DNA from: Paludibacteraceae bacterium
GTDB lineage: Bacteria > Bacteroidota > Bacteroidia > Bacteroidales > Paludibacteraceae
Assembly: GCA_017457295.1 (NCBI GenBank)
Contig: JAFTHS010000019.1
Coordinates: 1-60,054, forward strand
Direction of reading: 5' to 3'
Length of the DNA stretch: 60,054 bases
The notes beneath the pieces were generated by a model. The model was not told the DNA's origin. It saw only the letters and a program-made list of their open reading frames with translations, and made no database searches. Shown here piece by piece: positions 1-10,252 of the stretch. Each line of letters starts with the position of its first letter. Within the stretch, counting starts at the first letter, position 1. The translations under genes and the position numbers were made by a program.

Positions 1-1748
<1,748 letters not shown>

Positions 1749-1803
1749 TTATATAATTTCTTATTATCCTCCAATTTGTCCCTCTCTATCTTCTTATTTT
1801 TAG

Positions 1804-1826
1804 GTACGTGCGCACGTGCGCGCACA
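1804..1826. repeat. Alternating purine-pyrimidine tract with 12-bp palindrome (Z-DNA-prone)
   Basis: Every base from 1804 to 1826 alternates purine and pyrimidine, mostly as GC and AC/GT steps. The core GCGCACGTGCGC (1810-1821) is a perfect palindrome. It is strongly GC-rich in an AT-rich spacer and lies just downstream of the predicted gyrB transcription start, inside the transcribed leader. That alternating GC/AC DNA can flip to the left-handed form under negative supercoiling is established; that it does so here is inference. Confidence 0.75.
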
Positions 1827-1835
1827 ATGCGACTG

Positions 1836-1866
1836 CAAAGGTACTATTTTTTTTTTATTTATGCAA
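1836..1866 (-). promoter_or_regulatory. gyrB promoter (Bacteroidetes type)
   Basis: On the minus strand the -7 element TACCTTTG (1843-1836) follows a TTG (1866-1864) with about 20 bp between, the Bacteroidetes primary-sigma pattern. The predicted start is near 1829, giving a leader of about 90 nt to the gyrB ATG. Confidence 0.75.
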
Positions 1867-1990
1867 TAGTCAAAGCTTATTTTCTTGCGTTCTCTGCTTA
1901 AATCGCAAATAAATCGTGTTTTGAGCGATTTAAAAAAATAAACATACATATCTTTTTACCCAAAGTGGCTTAAAACGAAAAAATGCGGTA

Positions 1991-2030
1991 TAAAAACATA
2001 ACAATAGGCGAGAATTTCCCGCCTATTGTT
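1991..2030 (-). terminator. Rho-independent terminator of proS
   Basis: Reading the minus strand past the proS stop, an 11-bp stem AACAATAGGCG/CGCCTATTGTT (2030-2020 with 2010-2000) closes a 9-nt loop and is followed by a T-rich stretch (1997-1991). Confidence 0.8.
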
Positions 2031-2061
2031 ATATCTATTTTCATCCATTAAATGGATTCTG

Positions 2062-3540
2062 TTAATATGCGATAGCGAAGATAACGCGTTGGCTACTTGG
2101 TTTACCTGTATAAATACACCTGCCAGGCGTTTTGTCGCCTTCCAATGGAATACAGCGAATCGTAGCTTTGGTTTCTGCTTTAATTTTCTCTTCCGTTTCT
2201 GCTGTTCCGTCCCAGTGGCAAAGCAAGAATCCGGGTTTCTTAATCTCTTCTTTGAAATCTTCCCAAGTGTCCACTTCGCGGGTATTCGCCAAACGGAAGT
2301 CCAATGCTTTTTGGTAGATGTTTGCTTGAATTTCTTTGAGCAGATTTTCTATGGTTTCCACGATTCCATCGAAGGAAACAGTCTCTTTGCTCATGGTGTC
2401 ACGACGGGCCAACTCTATTGTTCCATTCTCCAAATCGCGACCGCCCATAGCCAAGCGCAAAGGTACACCTTTCAGTTCATACTCAGCGAACTTGAATCCA
2501 GGAGTTGCTTTATCGCTAGCATCCACTTGTACACGAACACCTCGTTTCTTCAGTTCATCTGCAAGTGGATTCAGTTTCTCCATCAATGCATCCAACTGAT
2601 CTTGTTTTTTGAATATAGGCACGATAACTACTTGCGTTGGAGCCAAGTTTGGAGGCAACACCAAACCATTATCATCCGAGTGAGTCATAATCAATGCGCC
2701 CATCAAACGGGTAGAAACGCCCCAAGAAGTAGCCCAAACATACTCATATTTATTCTCATTGGTCAAGAATTGTACATCAAACGACTTCGCAAAGTTTTGT
2801 CCCAGGAAGTGGCTTGTTCCGGCTTGCAATGCTTTACCGTCTTGCATCATTGCTTCTATTGAATACGTATTGAGTGCACCTGCAAAGCGCTCATTGGGTG
2901 ATTTTACGCCCTTTACCACTGGAATGGCCATTACTTTTTCTGCAAAATCAGCATACACATCCAACATGGTTGCAGCATAATTTTCGGCTTCTTCTTTGGT
3001 AGCATGTGCGGTATGTCCTTCTTGCCAGAGGAACTCTGCTGTACGAAGGAACAATCGGGTACGCATTTCCCAGCGCATCACGTTGCACCATTGGTTGCAG
3101 AGGATTGGCAGGTCGCGGTAGGAGGATATCCAGTTCTTATAGGTTGACCAAATTATCGTTTCTGAAGTAGGACGAATAATCAGTTCTTCCTCTAGGCGTG
3201 CTTTAGGATCCACCACCACACCTTTGCCTTCGGGGTCATTCATCAGTCGATGGTGAGTCACCACAGCGCACTCTTTTGCAAAGCCCTCTACGTGTTCGGC
3301 CTCACGACTAAGAAACGACTTTGGAATAAGCAATGGAAAATAAGCATTCTTCACGCCATTCTCTTTGAAGCGACGATCCAATTCTGCTTGAATTGTTTCC
3401 CATATGGCATAGCCATAAGGTTTGATAACCATACATCCACGCACTGCAGACTGCTCTGCCAGATCTGCTTTTACCACTAATTCGTTGTACCATTTCGAGT
3501 AATCTACTGCTCGAGGGGTAAGTTTTTGAAAGTTTGCCAT
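2062..3540 (-). CDS. proS: Prolyl-tRNA synthetase, archaeal/eukaryote-like type
   Basis: Charges tRNA-Pro with proline in the cytoplasm. The 492-residue product has the class II core, including the motif 2 segment RPTSETIIW and a motif 3 region ending [16 protein letters not shown], followed by an anticodon-binding domain and a C-terminal zinc-type domain that ends in Tyr. It is about 490 residues and lacks the editing insertion of the long bacterial ProRS, so it is the short archaeal-like form common in Bacteroidetes. Its ATG at 3540 abuts the pdxB stop (3543-3541) with no gap. A second promoter lies inside the pdxB coding region (3672-3643), so it may also be transcribed alone. Confidence 0.97.
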   Translation of the reverse strand: MANFQKLTPRAVDYSKWYNELVVKADLAEQSAVRGCMVIKPYGYAIWETIQAELDRRFKENGVKNAYFPLLIPKSFLSREAEHVEGFAKECAVVTHHRLMNDPEGKGVVVDPKARLEEELIIRPTSETIIWSTYKNWISSYRDLPILCNQWCNVMRWEMRTRLFLRTAEFLWQEGHTAHATKEEAENYAATMLDVYADFAEKVMAIPVVKGVKSPNERFAGALNTYSIEAMMQDGKALQAGTSHFLGQNFAKSFDVQFLTNENKYEYVWATSWGVSTRLMGALIMTHSDDNGLVLPPNLAPTQVVIVPIFKKQDQLDALMEKLNPLADELKKRGVRVQVDASDKATPGFKFAEYELKGVPLRLAMGGRDLENGTIELARRDTMSKETVSFDGIVETIENLLKEIQANIYQKALDFRLANTREVDTWEDFKEEIKKPGFLLCHWDGTAETEEKIKAETKATIRCIPLEGDKTPGRCIYTGKPSSQRVIFAIAY

Positions 3541-4488
3541 TTATCTCAGTTTATATTGTTTTCGTAGTTGTTCAAAGTCCGCGGGGGCTTTTTTCAGTTG
3601 GTCTGATATGCGTTGCAACCATCCCGATTCGGAATCTCCCTGCAAAGGTACTGCTTTTTTATTGATTGACAAAATCGGAAGCGAGAAAAATGCACAAAAA
3701 CCTTCTAAACACATCTCACTTGCCCGCATTTTTCCCTGGATTGAGTAGCCAGCTATGTGAAAAGATGCCAAGTTTACTTTCTCCAGCAGCTCGCGATTCA
3801 GCATGGGTTCTCCTTCCCAGCAATCCAGCACTACCTGCATTTCTGGCATCTGTTTCATATGTTCCAATAGTGCCTTTTCATCGATTACACCACCTCGCGC
3901 AGCATTTATTAGCAACGCATTGGGCTTGCATCTACGCAAAATATCGGCATTGCACATATGGTAGGTAGCATGCTCTCCTTCATGTGTGAGAGGGGTGTGG
4001 AATGTCAATACATCACACAATGGAGCAATTTCTGCTAATGACTGCCCTATGCCTAATGGAGGGTCGGATACCAATACTTCATAGCCCTTTCTTTTGGCCA
4101 TTTCGGCAACCAATTTGCCTACGTGTCCGTACCCTATCACGCCCAATGTTTTGCCACTTTCTCCCGATTTCAACGTGTTGAGTACCTCTTCTACATAGTC
4201 ACAAACTGCTTTGGCATTACACCCTGGGCACGACATCCATTCCACTCCTGCTTCGCGACAATACGCTTGATCAATATGGTCAAAACCTATGGTTGCTGTC
4301 GCTACAAAGCGCACCTTGCTGCCTGCCAGCAGATTCTTGTCTATCCGTGTGCGTGTCCGTACTACGAGCGCATCGGCATTGCGAACGGCTTTGTTGGTGA
4401 TTTCCTCGGGAGGTAAATGCCTAACTTCTATGTCTGAACCAAAGACTCCATCTAAGAATGGGATGCCTTTGTCGATGATTACCTGCAT
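3541..4488 (-). CDS. pdxB: 4-phosphoerythronate dehydrogenase
   Basis: Oxidises 4-phospho-D-erythronate in the DXP-independent vitamin B6 pathway using NAD. The 315-residue protein has the D-2-hydroxyacid dehydrogenase layout: the signature ATATIGFDHID (about 63-73), the Rossmann motif GVIGYGHVG (116-124), and the catalytic set Arg198 (NAARGG), Glu227 (WEGEP) and His244 (HIAGYS). It is somewhat shorter than the E. coli enzyme, with a compact C-terminal dimerisation tail. It lies between panC and proS on one strand, and no promoter of its own was seen, so it probably depends on the panC promoter. A tandem 11-bp repeat starts 4 bases upstream of its ATG. Confidence 0.9.
   Translation of the reverse strand: MQVIIDKGIPFLDGVFGSDIEVRHLPPEEITNKAVRNADALVVRTRTRIDKNLLAGSKVRFVATATIGFDHIDQAYCREAGVEWMSCPGCNAKAVCDYVEEVLNTLKSGESGKTLGVIGYGHVGKLVAEMAKRKGYEVLVSDPPLGIGQSLAEIAPLCDVLTFHTPLTHEGEHATYHMCNADILRRCKPNALLINAARGGVIDEKALLEHMKQMPEMQVVLDCWEGEPMLNRELLEKVNLASFHIAGYSIQGKMRASEMCLEGFCAFFSLPILSINKKAVPLQGDSESGWLQRISDQLKKAPADFEQLRKQYKLR
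3643..3672 (-). promoter_or_regulatory. Candidate internal promoter for proS inside pdxB
   Basis: On the minus strand TTTTG (ending 3670) and TACCTTTG (3650-3643) are separated by 19 bp, a near-ideal Bacteroidetes promoter. It lies in the 3' part of pdxB, about 100 bp upstream of the proS ATG. The match also encodes pdxB residues, so chance cannot be excluded. Confidence 0.5.
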
Positions 4489-4491
4489 TTA

Positions 4492-4545
4492 ATTAGTGAT
4501 TAGTTAGTGATTAATTAGTGATTAGTTAGTGATTAGTTAGTGATT
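4492..4545. repeat. Five-copy 11-bp tandem repeat (copy A)
   Basis: Five units of [A/G]TTAGTGATTA, the last missing its final base, lie in the panC-pdxB spacer. The same five-unit array with the same flanking CCTACCTTC recurs at 22307-22361. Confidence 0.9.
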
Positions 4546-4626
4546 CCCGAATGAATAACCTACCTTCTTCGTATTAAAATGGCCAATATTCAATCCTACT
4601 AACGGCTAACTATCTTTCCAACTAAA

Positions 4627-5481
4627 CTAATATTGTATATTGTCAATCAAGCGCACTGGACCGCAGTATACTGTTATGCACCCTACTGCATTTTCCCATG
4701 TGTTTGTTGGTTGCAGCGTTGTTTTATCTACAATCTCATAGTATTCTACTGTCAAACCATCCACAGTGTTTATGGTGTCTATCACACGCTGTTCCACTTC
4801 CTTCACATTGGCGTTTTTTGCCCATTTCAACGAAGAAATCAGTGTTTTTGATATATTTACTGCAATTGCTTTTTCTTCCGCAGAAAGTCGTTCGTTGCGG
4901 CTGCTCATAGCCAATCCGCTGGTCTCACGCACGATAGGACAACCTATTATTTGCAATCCGCTGAATTGTTCTGCCATTGATGATCGTTCTACCATATGGC
5001 GAATGATTGCCAGTTGTTGAAAATCTTTTTCTCCAAAATAGGCGCGAGTAGGGCGTACTAACTCAAATAATCGGCTAACCACTTGCACTACACCGTTGAA
5101 ATGACCAGGGCGCATTTTGCCTTCCATCACCTCATCCAAGCCGTTGAAATCGAAGGAAAATGTCATTTTTATCTCTTCTTCGCTATACATTTCTTCGGGG
5201 GTTGGTGCAAACAAAAAATGCACTCCCAACGATGCAAGTAGTTCTGCATCTTTGTCTAAATTGCGGGGGTATTTCTCCAAATCCTCAGCATTGTTAAATT
5301 GGGTTGGATTTACGAATACACTCACAAAACACACTTCGTTTTCTGAGCATGCTTGTTTGATCAGCGAAGCATGTCCTGCATGTAGCGCGCCCATAGTGGG
5401 AACAAACCCGATGGTCTTCTTTTGACGAAGACAAGCGCTCACTTGGCGACTTAATTCTGTTTTTGTTGTTATAATTTGCAT
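4627..5481 (-). CDS. panC: Pantothenate synthetase (pantoate-beta-alanine ligase)
   Basis: Joins pantoate and beta-alanine with ATP, the last step of pantothenate synthesis. I take the ATG at 5481 (product starts MQIITTKTEL, 284 residues, the normal family length). A longer frame to 5595 would read through the promoter and add a non-conserved N-terminus. Seen: the HIGH-like motif PTMGALHAGH (28-37), the pantoate-binding NPTQFN, and the KMSKS-like MSSRNERL. The gene is divergent from the glycogen-synthase-like gene and probably leads the panC-pdxB-proS transcript. Confidence 0.95.
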   Translation of the reverse strand: MQIITTKTELSRQVSACLRQKKTIGFVPTMGALHAGHASLIKQACSENEVCFVSVFVNPTQFNNAEDLEKYPRNLDKDAELLASLGVHFLFAPTPEEMYSEEEIKMTFSFDFNGLDEVMEGKMRPGHFNGVVQVVSRLFELVRPTRAYFGEKDFQQLAIIRHMVERSSMAEQFSGLQIIGCPIVRETSGLAMSSRNERLSAEEKAIAVNISKTLISSLKWAKNANVKEVEQRVIDTINTVDGLTVEYYEIVDKTTLQPTNTWENAVGCITVYCGPVRLIDNIQY

Positions 5482-5520
5482 AATATGTGTGGGATAAACT
5501 TTTTCAGCGAAAAAATCGTG

Positions 5521-5552
5521 CAAAGGTACAATAATTATGGGAAAAATGAAAG
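5521..5552 (-). promoter_or_regulatory. panC promoter
   Basis: TACCTTTG (5528-5521, minus strand) lies about 40 bp upstream of the panC ATG. The upstream TTG element is poor, so the call rests mainly on the -7 box and the position. Confidence 0.55.
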
Positions 5553-5600
5553 TTTTTAAGCAGAAAATTCCCTTAAAAGCGAAAAAAAACTCCATTTTTC

Positions 5601-5631
5601 TTGTATATATGCATTTTTTTTTGTACCTTTG
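5601..5631 (+). promoter_or_regulatory. Promoter of the glycogen-synthase-like/DUF4270 pair
   Basis: TTG (5601-5603) and TACCTTTG (5624-5631) are 20 bp apart. The predicted start is near 5638, about 30 nt before the ATG at 5669. It is back to back with the panC promoter. Confidence 0.75.
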
Positions 5632-5668
5632 TAGCGGGAAATAGTACCATTATCAAAAAATTATTCAT

Positions 5669-6490
5669 ATGAGAGAGCCAAAACGCATTTTATTTGTTTC
5701 GCAGCAGATTTTTCCATATTTGGACGAGGAAACGCCTATACGCTTGCAAAACCGTCAGTTGCCAGAATATTTTCAATCTCACGGATTTGAAACGCGCACA
5801 TTTATGCCTAAATTTGGCGAAATCAACGAACGTCGCAACCAGTTGCACGAAGTGATTCGTTTGTCAGGTATCAATCTTATTATTTCTAGTACCGACCATC
5901 CTTTGTTGATTAAGGTGGCTAGTATTCAATCGGCTCGCATTCAAATTTATTTCATTGACAATGATGACTATTTCCACCGTAGAAAGGGCGTTGTAGATGC
6001 TAATGCTGTTGAGTACAAAGACAACGATGAGCGTACCATATTCTTTGCACGTGGCGTATTGGAAACAGTTAAGAAGTTACGTTGGACGCCTGACATTATT
6101 TTCTGTTCGGGGTGGATGTCGGCTTTGGTGCCTTTGTATGTTAAGAAAGCATATGCTGATACCCCTTTCTTCGAGAAAGCTAAGGTAATACTCTCTCTCG
6201 ACGATGAGGAATACCAAACGCCATTTGGCTCGAAGTTTGCAGAGAAATTATTGGTGGATGGTATGTTGCAAGGGGATGTGCGTAGCATTGCGGGGCTTCC
6301 TGTGGGCTACGAGGATTTGATGCGTCTTGCTGTGGATAACTCTGATGCCGTGGTACTATCTTCTCCTTCTATTAATACACGTGTGTACAACTATGTGCAA
6401 AACCGTGGTAAGAGAACCTTTGCTTATTCTGCTGAAAACGACAAAGCAGAGTTTATGGAATTTTGTAATAGTTTAGTTTCTGAGGAATGA
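5669..6490 (+). CDS. Glycogen/starch synthase N-terminal domain protein
   Basis: The 273-residue product resembles only the N-terminal (ADP-glucose-binding, GT5-type) half of bacterial glycogen synthase: RILFVSQQIFPY at the start, then FIDNDDYFHRR and PDIIFCSGWMSALVPLY. The C-terminal catalytic half is absent, and the usual N-terminal KxGGL loop is not present at the expected place (FPYLDEETPI instead), so glycogen synthesis should not be assumed. It overlaps the DUF4270 gene by an ATGA junction and is divergent from panC. This panC / short glycogen-synthase / DUF4270 arrangement is, from memory, common in Bacteroidetes. Confidence 0.75.
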   Translation: MREPKRILFVSQQIFPYLDEETPIRLQNRQLPEYFQSHGFETRTFMPKFGEINERRNQLHEVIRLSGINLIISSTDHPLLIKVASIQSARIQIYFIDNDDYFHRRKGVVDANAVEYKDNDERTIFFARGVLETVKKLRWTPDIIFCSGWMSALVPLYVKKAYADTPFFEKAKVILSLDDEEYQTPFGSKFAEKLLVDGMLQGDVRSIAGLPVGYEDLMRLAVDNSDAVVLSSPSINTRVYNYVQNRGKRTFAYSAENDKAEFMEFCNSLVSEE

Positions 6491-7917
6491 TAAGAAATAA
6501 AATACTCCACATTTTATTTGTTGTTTTGGTGGCTTCGTTTGCAAGTTGTGTAGGTGATGCCGCAAATGCAGGAGCTTCTGCTCTGCAAGATGAAGATAAT
6601 ATTCGTGTAAAATCCGACACCTTTGCTGTAGCATCGGAGTTGCAAGCCAGTTCGGCTATCAGTCTTACTCCCGACTCGTTTCTGTTGGGCGAATGCGATA
6701 CCCATTTTGGTACTATCAAGGCGGATATTCTAACGCAAATGGCATGCCCATTGGGCTTTGAATACCCGTATGTAGAAACTGCGGAAGTTGACTCTATTTG
6801 CTTATATCTCTACTACACCAATTGGTATGGTGATGGTATGGCGCCAATCGGCATCACGGTATATGAGATGGACAAGGCCACATTGGATTATACTACTCGC
6901 TATCCTAGCGATACCACTTTGTCCACTTTCTGCAGTCTTGCTGATTCTACCAAGATTACTGCTTTGTCGCGTGTCATTATCCCTGCAGAACCTACCGATT
7001 CTCTTCTTTCTTCTGCTACCAACACGTATGTGCCATATATCCGTATTAAGTTGTCGGATGATTTTGCCAAGCGTTTCTTTGCTATCCATGATTTCTCCTC
7101 ACAAGAGCAGTTTAATCAGTTGTTTAAGGGGTTGTATATAACCGCAGATTTCGGTGGAAGTTCGGTATTGTATATCACAAATATTAGTATGGGAGTTTTC
7201 TATCACTTCTCATATCCTCGCCAGAATGGAGACTCTGTGGTAAATGATGTAAAGGCTTTTTATGCTAATTCAGAGGTACGTCAAATCAACCGCTATTCTT
7301 ATCCCGACCGTGAACAGATACTTAGCCATTTGAAGCAAAACGCAGATACTAACTTCATTGTTTCGCCGGCGAACATATACACGCGCTTGTCCGTGCGTAT
7401 GGATTCTATTTTCAATCGTATAGAAGAGCAGTTGGGTGATCCTGAAGGGTATCGAGTATATGTTAATCGTGCAAATGTGACGGTAGATGTATTGTACGAT
7501 GCTACTCAGCAGACCACACGTCCGCGTGATGAGTGGGAAGTGCCTGCTAGTTATATGCTTTTGGTGCTTGAGGACAAAATGGAGTCTTTCTTTGCCAAGA
7601 AGGAAGTGCCTTCTGATACGGTTGCTATTCTCGCACCGTTGTCTGCCGTGGCAGACACGTTGGGCAATATCTCTTATTCTTATACCTATGATTTATCTGG
7701 TATGCTAACGCAGCAATTGCGTGCAGCTAACCCACAAGAGCAACTTGATTTTGTACTCGTACCTGTCACAGTGGAGAACGCATCTTCTTCTACTTCAATT
7801 ACATCTGTCAAGCAGTTGCAAACTATCTCCACTACCTATATTCGCTCTGCCAATAATAGTGTACAACCAATGGATGTAGAAATGCTTTATTCTGGCTTTA
7901 ACAAACCAACTAGATAA
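6487..7917 (+). CDS. DUF4270 family lipoprotein
   Basis: A 476-residue predicted lipoprotein of unknown function. The first 20 residues form a signal peptide ending in the lipobox FASC (Cys21). The mature part has the DUF4270 look: a short helix-breaking linker, then beta-rich segments such as DSICLYLYYTNWYGD, and a C-terminal YIRSANNSVQPMDVEMLYS. Translation is probably coupled to the preceding gene through the ATGA overlap at 6487-6490. A bidirectional terminator follows. The family assignment is by recognition, not search. Confidence 0.7.
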   Translation: MIRNKILHILFVVLVASFASCVGDAANAGASALQDEDNIRVKSDTFAVASELQASSAISLTPDSFLLGECDTHFGTIKADILTQMACPLGFEYPYVETAEVDSICLYLYYTNWYGDGMAPIGITVYEMDKATLDYTTRYPSDTTLSTFCSLADSTKITALSRVIIPAEPTDSLLSSATNTYVPYIRIKLSDDFAKRFFAIHDFSSQEQFNQLFKGLYITADFGGSSVLYITNISMGVFYHFSYPRQNGDSVVNDVKAFYANSEVRQINRYSYPDREQILSHLKQNADTNFIVSPANIYTRLSVRMDSIFNRIEEQLGDPEGYRVYVNRANVTVDVLYDATQQTTRPRDEWEVPASYMLLVLEDKMESFFAKKEVPSDTVAILAPLSAVADTLGNISYSYTYDLSGMLTQQLRAANPQEQLDFVLVPVTVENASSSTSITSVKQLQTISTTYIRSANNSVQPMDVEMLYSGFNKPTR

Positions 7918-7934
7918 ATAGGCGCAAAAAAGCA

Positions 7935-7960
7935 AAGAAGCCACCAATTGGTGGCTTCTT
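7935..7960. terminator. Bidirectional terminator between DUF4270 gene and gcvH
   Basis: A perfect 26-bp palindrome (AAGAAGCCACC, then AATT, then the complementary arm) has a T-run on the right and an A-run on the left. It can therefore end both converging transcripts. Confidence 0.9.
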
Positions 7961-8058
7961 TTTTATTCTTACCTATTATCTCGTTACGTTTATAGTGCTT
8001 CAGTTCAATACTTCAAACGTGCTGAGTGGTACTCTTTATTGCAGATAATTACAATGGA

Positions 8059-8436
8059 TTATCCAATAAACTCTTTATAAGCTTCAGCATCCATTAGTGT
8101 ATCTAATTCTGCTGCTGACACAACGCGAATCTTTATCATCCAACCCTCACCATAAGGATCGTTGTTTACCAACTCAGGTTTGTCATTGATGCTCTCGTTA
8201 ATCTCCAACACTTCGCCTTCTACTGGCATGTTGAGGTCGCTCACTGTTTTTACTGCTTCTACAGAGCCAAATACTTCGTTCTGAGCAAGGGTTTCGCCTT
8301 CTGTGTTGATATCCACAAATACGATTTCGCCCAACTCTGATTGTGCATAATCGGTAATCCCGACATATGCCACTTCACCTTCTACACGAATCCATTCGTG
8401 TTCTTTGGTGTAACGTAGATTAGATGGTATATTCAT
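8059..8436 (-). CDS. gcvH: Glycine cleavage system H protein
   Basis: The lipoyl carrier of the glycine cleavage system, shuttling the aminomethyl group between the P, T and L proteins. At 125 residues it has normal length. The lipoylated lysine is Lys63 in SVEAVKTVSDL. No other gcv gene is in the window. It follows the GldJ-like gene by 15 nt and is probably co-transcribed with it. Confidence 0.97.
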   Translation of the reverse strand: MNIPSNLRYTKEHEWIRVEGEVAYVGITDYAQSELGEIVFVDINTEGETLAQNEVFGSVEAVKTVSDLNMPVEGEVLEINESINDKPELVNNDPYGEGWMIKIRVVSAAELDTLMDAEAYKEFIG

Positions 8437-8451
8437 ATCAATTAGTTATTA

Positions 8452-10101
8452 TTATTTCTTTTCTTTGCCAAATGGATTTTCGCCTAGCATACTCATTGCG
8501 CAACGGAAACCAATTGTGCTTGATCTGCCTGTTTGGTCCATATAGCGGCGTGTAGTAGGATCTAGCCAGTAGATACGATCGTTCCACGAACCACCTTTAT
8601 ATACGCGCGTATTGTCGGTAATACGAGGTGCCAAAATATCTGTTGGATCATATTTAATAGTGGCTTTTTTCTCCTCAGACAAACCTATAGTATCCAATGG
8701 ATAATCTGTGTCAAACTGAGAGGTGGAGTCGCCATCCAAGAAGTTACGTTTATCATCTATAGGATCGTATGTTAATTCGATGCGTCCCCAGTCATCTAAG
8801 ATAGGATTGCCATCTTCATCCACCAAGACGCGGCTGTAAATATTACCACGGAACGAGTTGTACTCGGTCATATCCTTGAATGTCATCTCACGATATACAT
8901 CCAATACCCACTCGTTTACGTTACCTGCCATGTTATACAAACCAAAGTCATTTGGTGCAAACTCATCTACCGGAGCGGTCAATACGTATCCGTCATTTGG
9001 AGCACCAGCCACACCGCGCATATCACCTCGAGCACGAACAAAGTTGGCCATCATTTTGCCTAATGTCTCTTTGTTTATGTCGCGAGGTTGATAACCTGAC
9101 CATGGATAAACGCGTCCTTCTGCAGGCACACCTTCTGCATCTGCAATAGGAGCAAATGCGGCATATTCCCACTCTGCCTCTGTTGGCAGACGATAACCAA
9201 TCAGCAAGATACCATCTGCACGATTCAGTTTACGCTTCTGACCATTGGCGTCGGTACGCACGCCTTTACCCATTGTTGGGCTATAGGTGTTGTTGCTAAA
9301 ATATTTTTCTGTGTTAAAAACAAAGTGATCACGCACCCACTCGTAAGGCACTCGATACATAGTCACCATCTCATCTGGACTTCCGCCTTCTTCCACTTCC
9401 GATGCAGGAACTTGCACAGCTTCCTTTTCATAGGTTCTATACTCTGGATGATCTGGGTTGTTCTTCAAAAACTCTTCTACCTCCTCCTCTGCCAAAAAGA
9501 TATGTTGGTTCAGCAATTCATATGGGGGCAATTCGATGAATTTGCCTTCCACAAGAATGCGTTCGTTCACGCGGTCAGTACGCCATTGGCAATATGCCAT
9601 AGCTTGTTCCCACGATACACCCACTACTGGGTAAAAACTATATGCAGGGTGAGTGAAATAGTTATCTACAAAAGGCTCGTTATATGCCATTTCATTACGC
9701 CATACAGTGGTATCTGGATATATCAAATCTATAAAATCCGTACGATAAGGGCCAAATACATATTTCATCCACTCTACATATTCTCTCCAACCGATATTGG
9801 TTACCTCATATTTGTCCATGTAGAAGGAACTAACAGTAATAGTCCTGCGCTCATTGTTGCGTGGTGCAGTCAAAAACTCGTCCATCTGACCAATACTGAA
9901 CGATCCTCCTTCAATAGGAATCATACCTGTTGGTACAATCGAAGGATCTCCATTATATGCTTGAAAGCGGGTTGTCTTTTTGTCAAAGGTATTCCAGCCT
10001 GTGAGAAACGAGCGATCGGTATTCAAATCTTTGTTCCCGCCGCAGCTACTCATTATCATTGCCACGATTCCAAAAAGCACAATTTTTCTAACTGTATTCA
10101 T
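8452..10101 (-). CDS. gldJ: GldJ-like (GldJ/GldK family) SUMF1-domain lipoprotein
   Basis: An envelope lipoprotein of the family linked to gliding and type IX secretion, with a formylglycine-generating-enzyme (SUMF1) fold used structurally. I start at ATG 10101 (about 549 residues). The longer frame to 10146 enters the promoter. The signal peptide ends at the lipobox IMSSC. Characteristic blocks are GMIPIEGGSFSIG, SSFYMDKYEVTN, PVVGVSWEQAMAYCQWR, GYRLPTEAEWEYAA, YNMAGNVNEWV and GGSWNDR. Length and the block DTTVWRNEMAYNEPFVDNYF fit GldJ better than the shorter GldK. The other core genes (gldL, gldM, gldN) are not adjacent; gcvH follows instead. Confidence 0.75.
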   Translation of the reverse strand: MNTVRKIVLFGIVAMIMSSCGGNKDLNTDRSFLTGWNTFDKKTTRFQAYNGDPSIVPTGMIPIEGGSFSIGQMDEFLTAPRNNERRTITVSSFYMDKYEVTNIGWREYVEWMKYVFGPYRTDFIDLIYPDTTVWRNEMAYNEPFVDNYFTHPAYSFYPVVGVSWEQAMAYCQWRTDRVNERILVEGKFIELPPYELLNQHIFLAEEEVEEFLKNNPDHPEYRTYEKEAVQVPASEVEEGGSPDEMVTMYRVPYEWVRDHFVFNTEKYFSNNTYSPTMGKGVRTDANGQKRKLNRADGILLIGYRLPTEAEWEYAAFAPIADAEGVPAEGRVYPWSGYQPRDINKETLGKMMANFVRARGDMRGVAGAPNDGYVLTAPVDEFAPNDFGLYNMAGNVNEWVLDVYREMTFKDMTEYNSFRGNIYSRVLVDEDGNPILDDWGRIELTYDPIDDKRNFLDGDSTSQFDTDYPLDTIGLSEEKKATIKYDPTDILAPRITDNTRVYKGGSWNDRIYWLDPTTRRYMDQTGRSSTIGFRCAMSMLGENPFGKEKK

Positions 10102-10143
10102 AACCATCAGATTAAAATATAATGTATATTTAGTTTCAGCCCG

Positions 10144-10175
10144 CAAAATTACAAAAAAAAACTCAATTATGCTAA
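10144..10175 (-). promoter_or_regulatory. Promoter of gldJ-like/gcvH
   Basis: TAATTTTG (10151-10144, minus strand) fits TAnnTTTG; a TTAG lies 20 bp upstream in place of TTTG. The predicted start near 10137 supports the ATG at 10101 rather than 10146. Confidence 0.55.
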
Positions 10176-10252
10176 CTTTTTTCGAGAAAAAATGCAGAAA
10201 ATGTGTTTTTTATCAAAAATCACCCTTTTTTTCTATCTATTTTTGCATAAAA

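Noticed and set aside
2026-2862. Long plus-strand frame opposite proS (278 codons)
   Set aside because: It lies wholly inside a well-supported gene on the other strand and has Cys/Phe/His-rich shadow composition. The same applies to other long shadow frames opposite nadB, gldJ, the PpiC gene and ftsH.
5482-5595. N-terminal extension of panC
   Set aside because: It crosses the panC promoter, is hydrophobic and unlike the family, and the shorter form has normal length.
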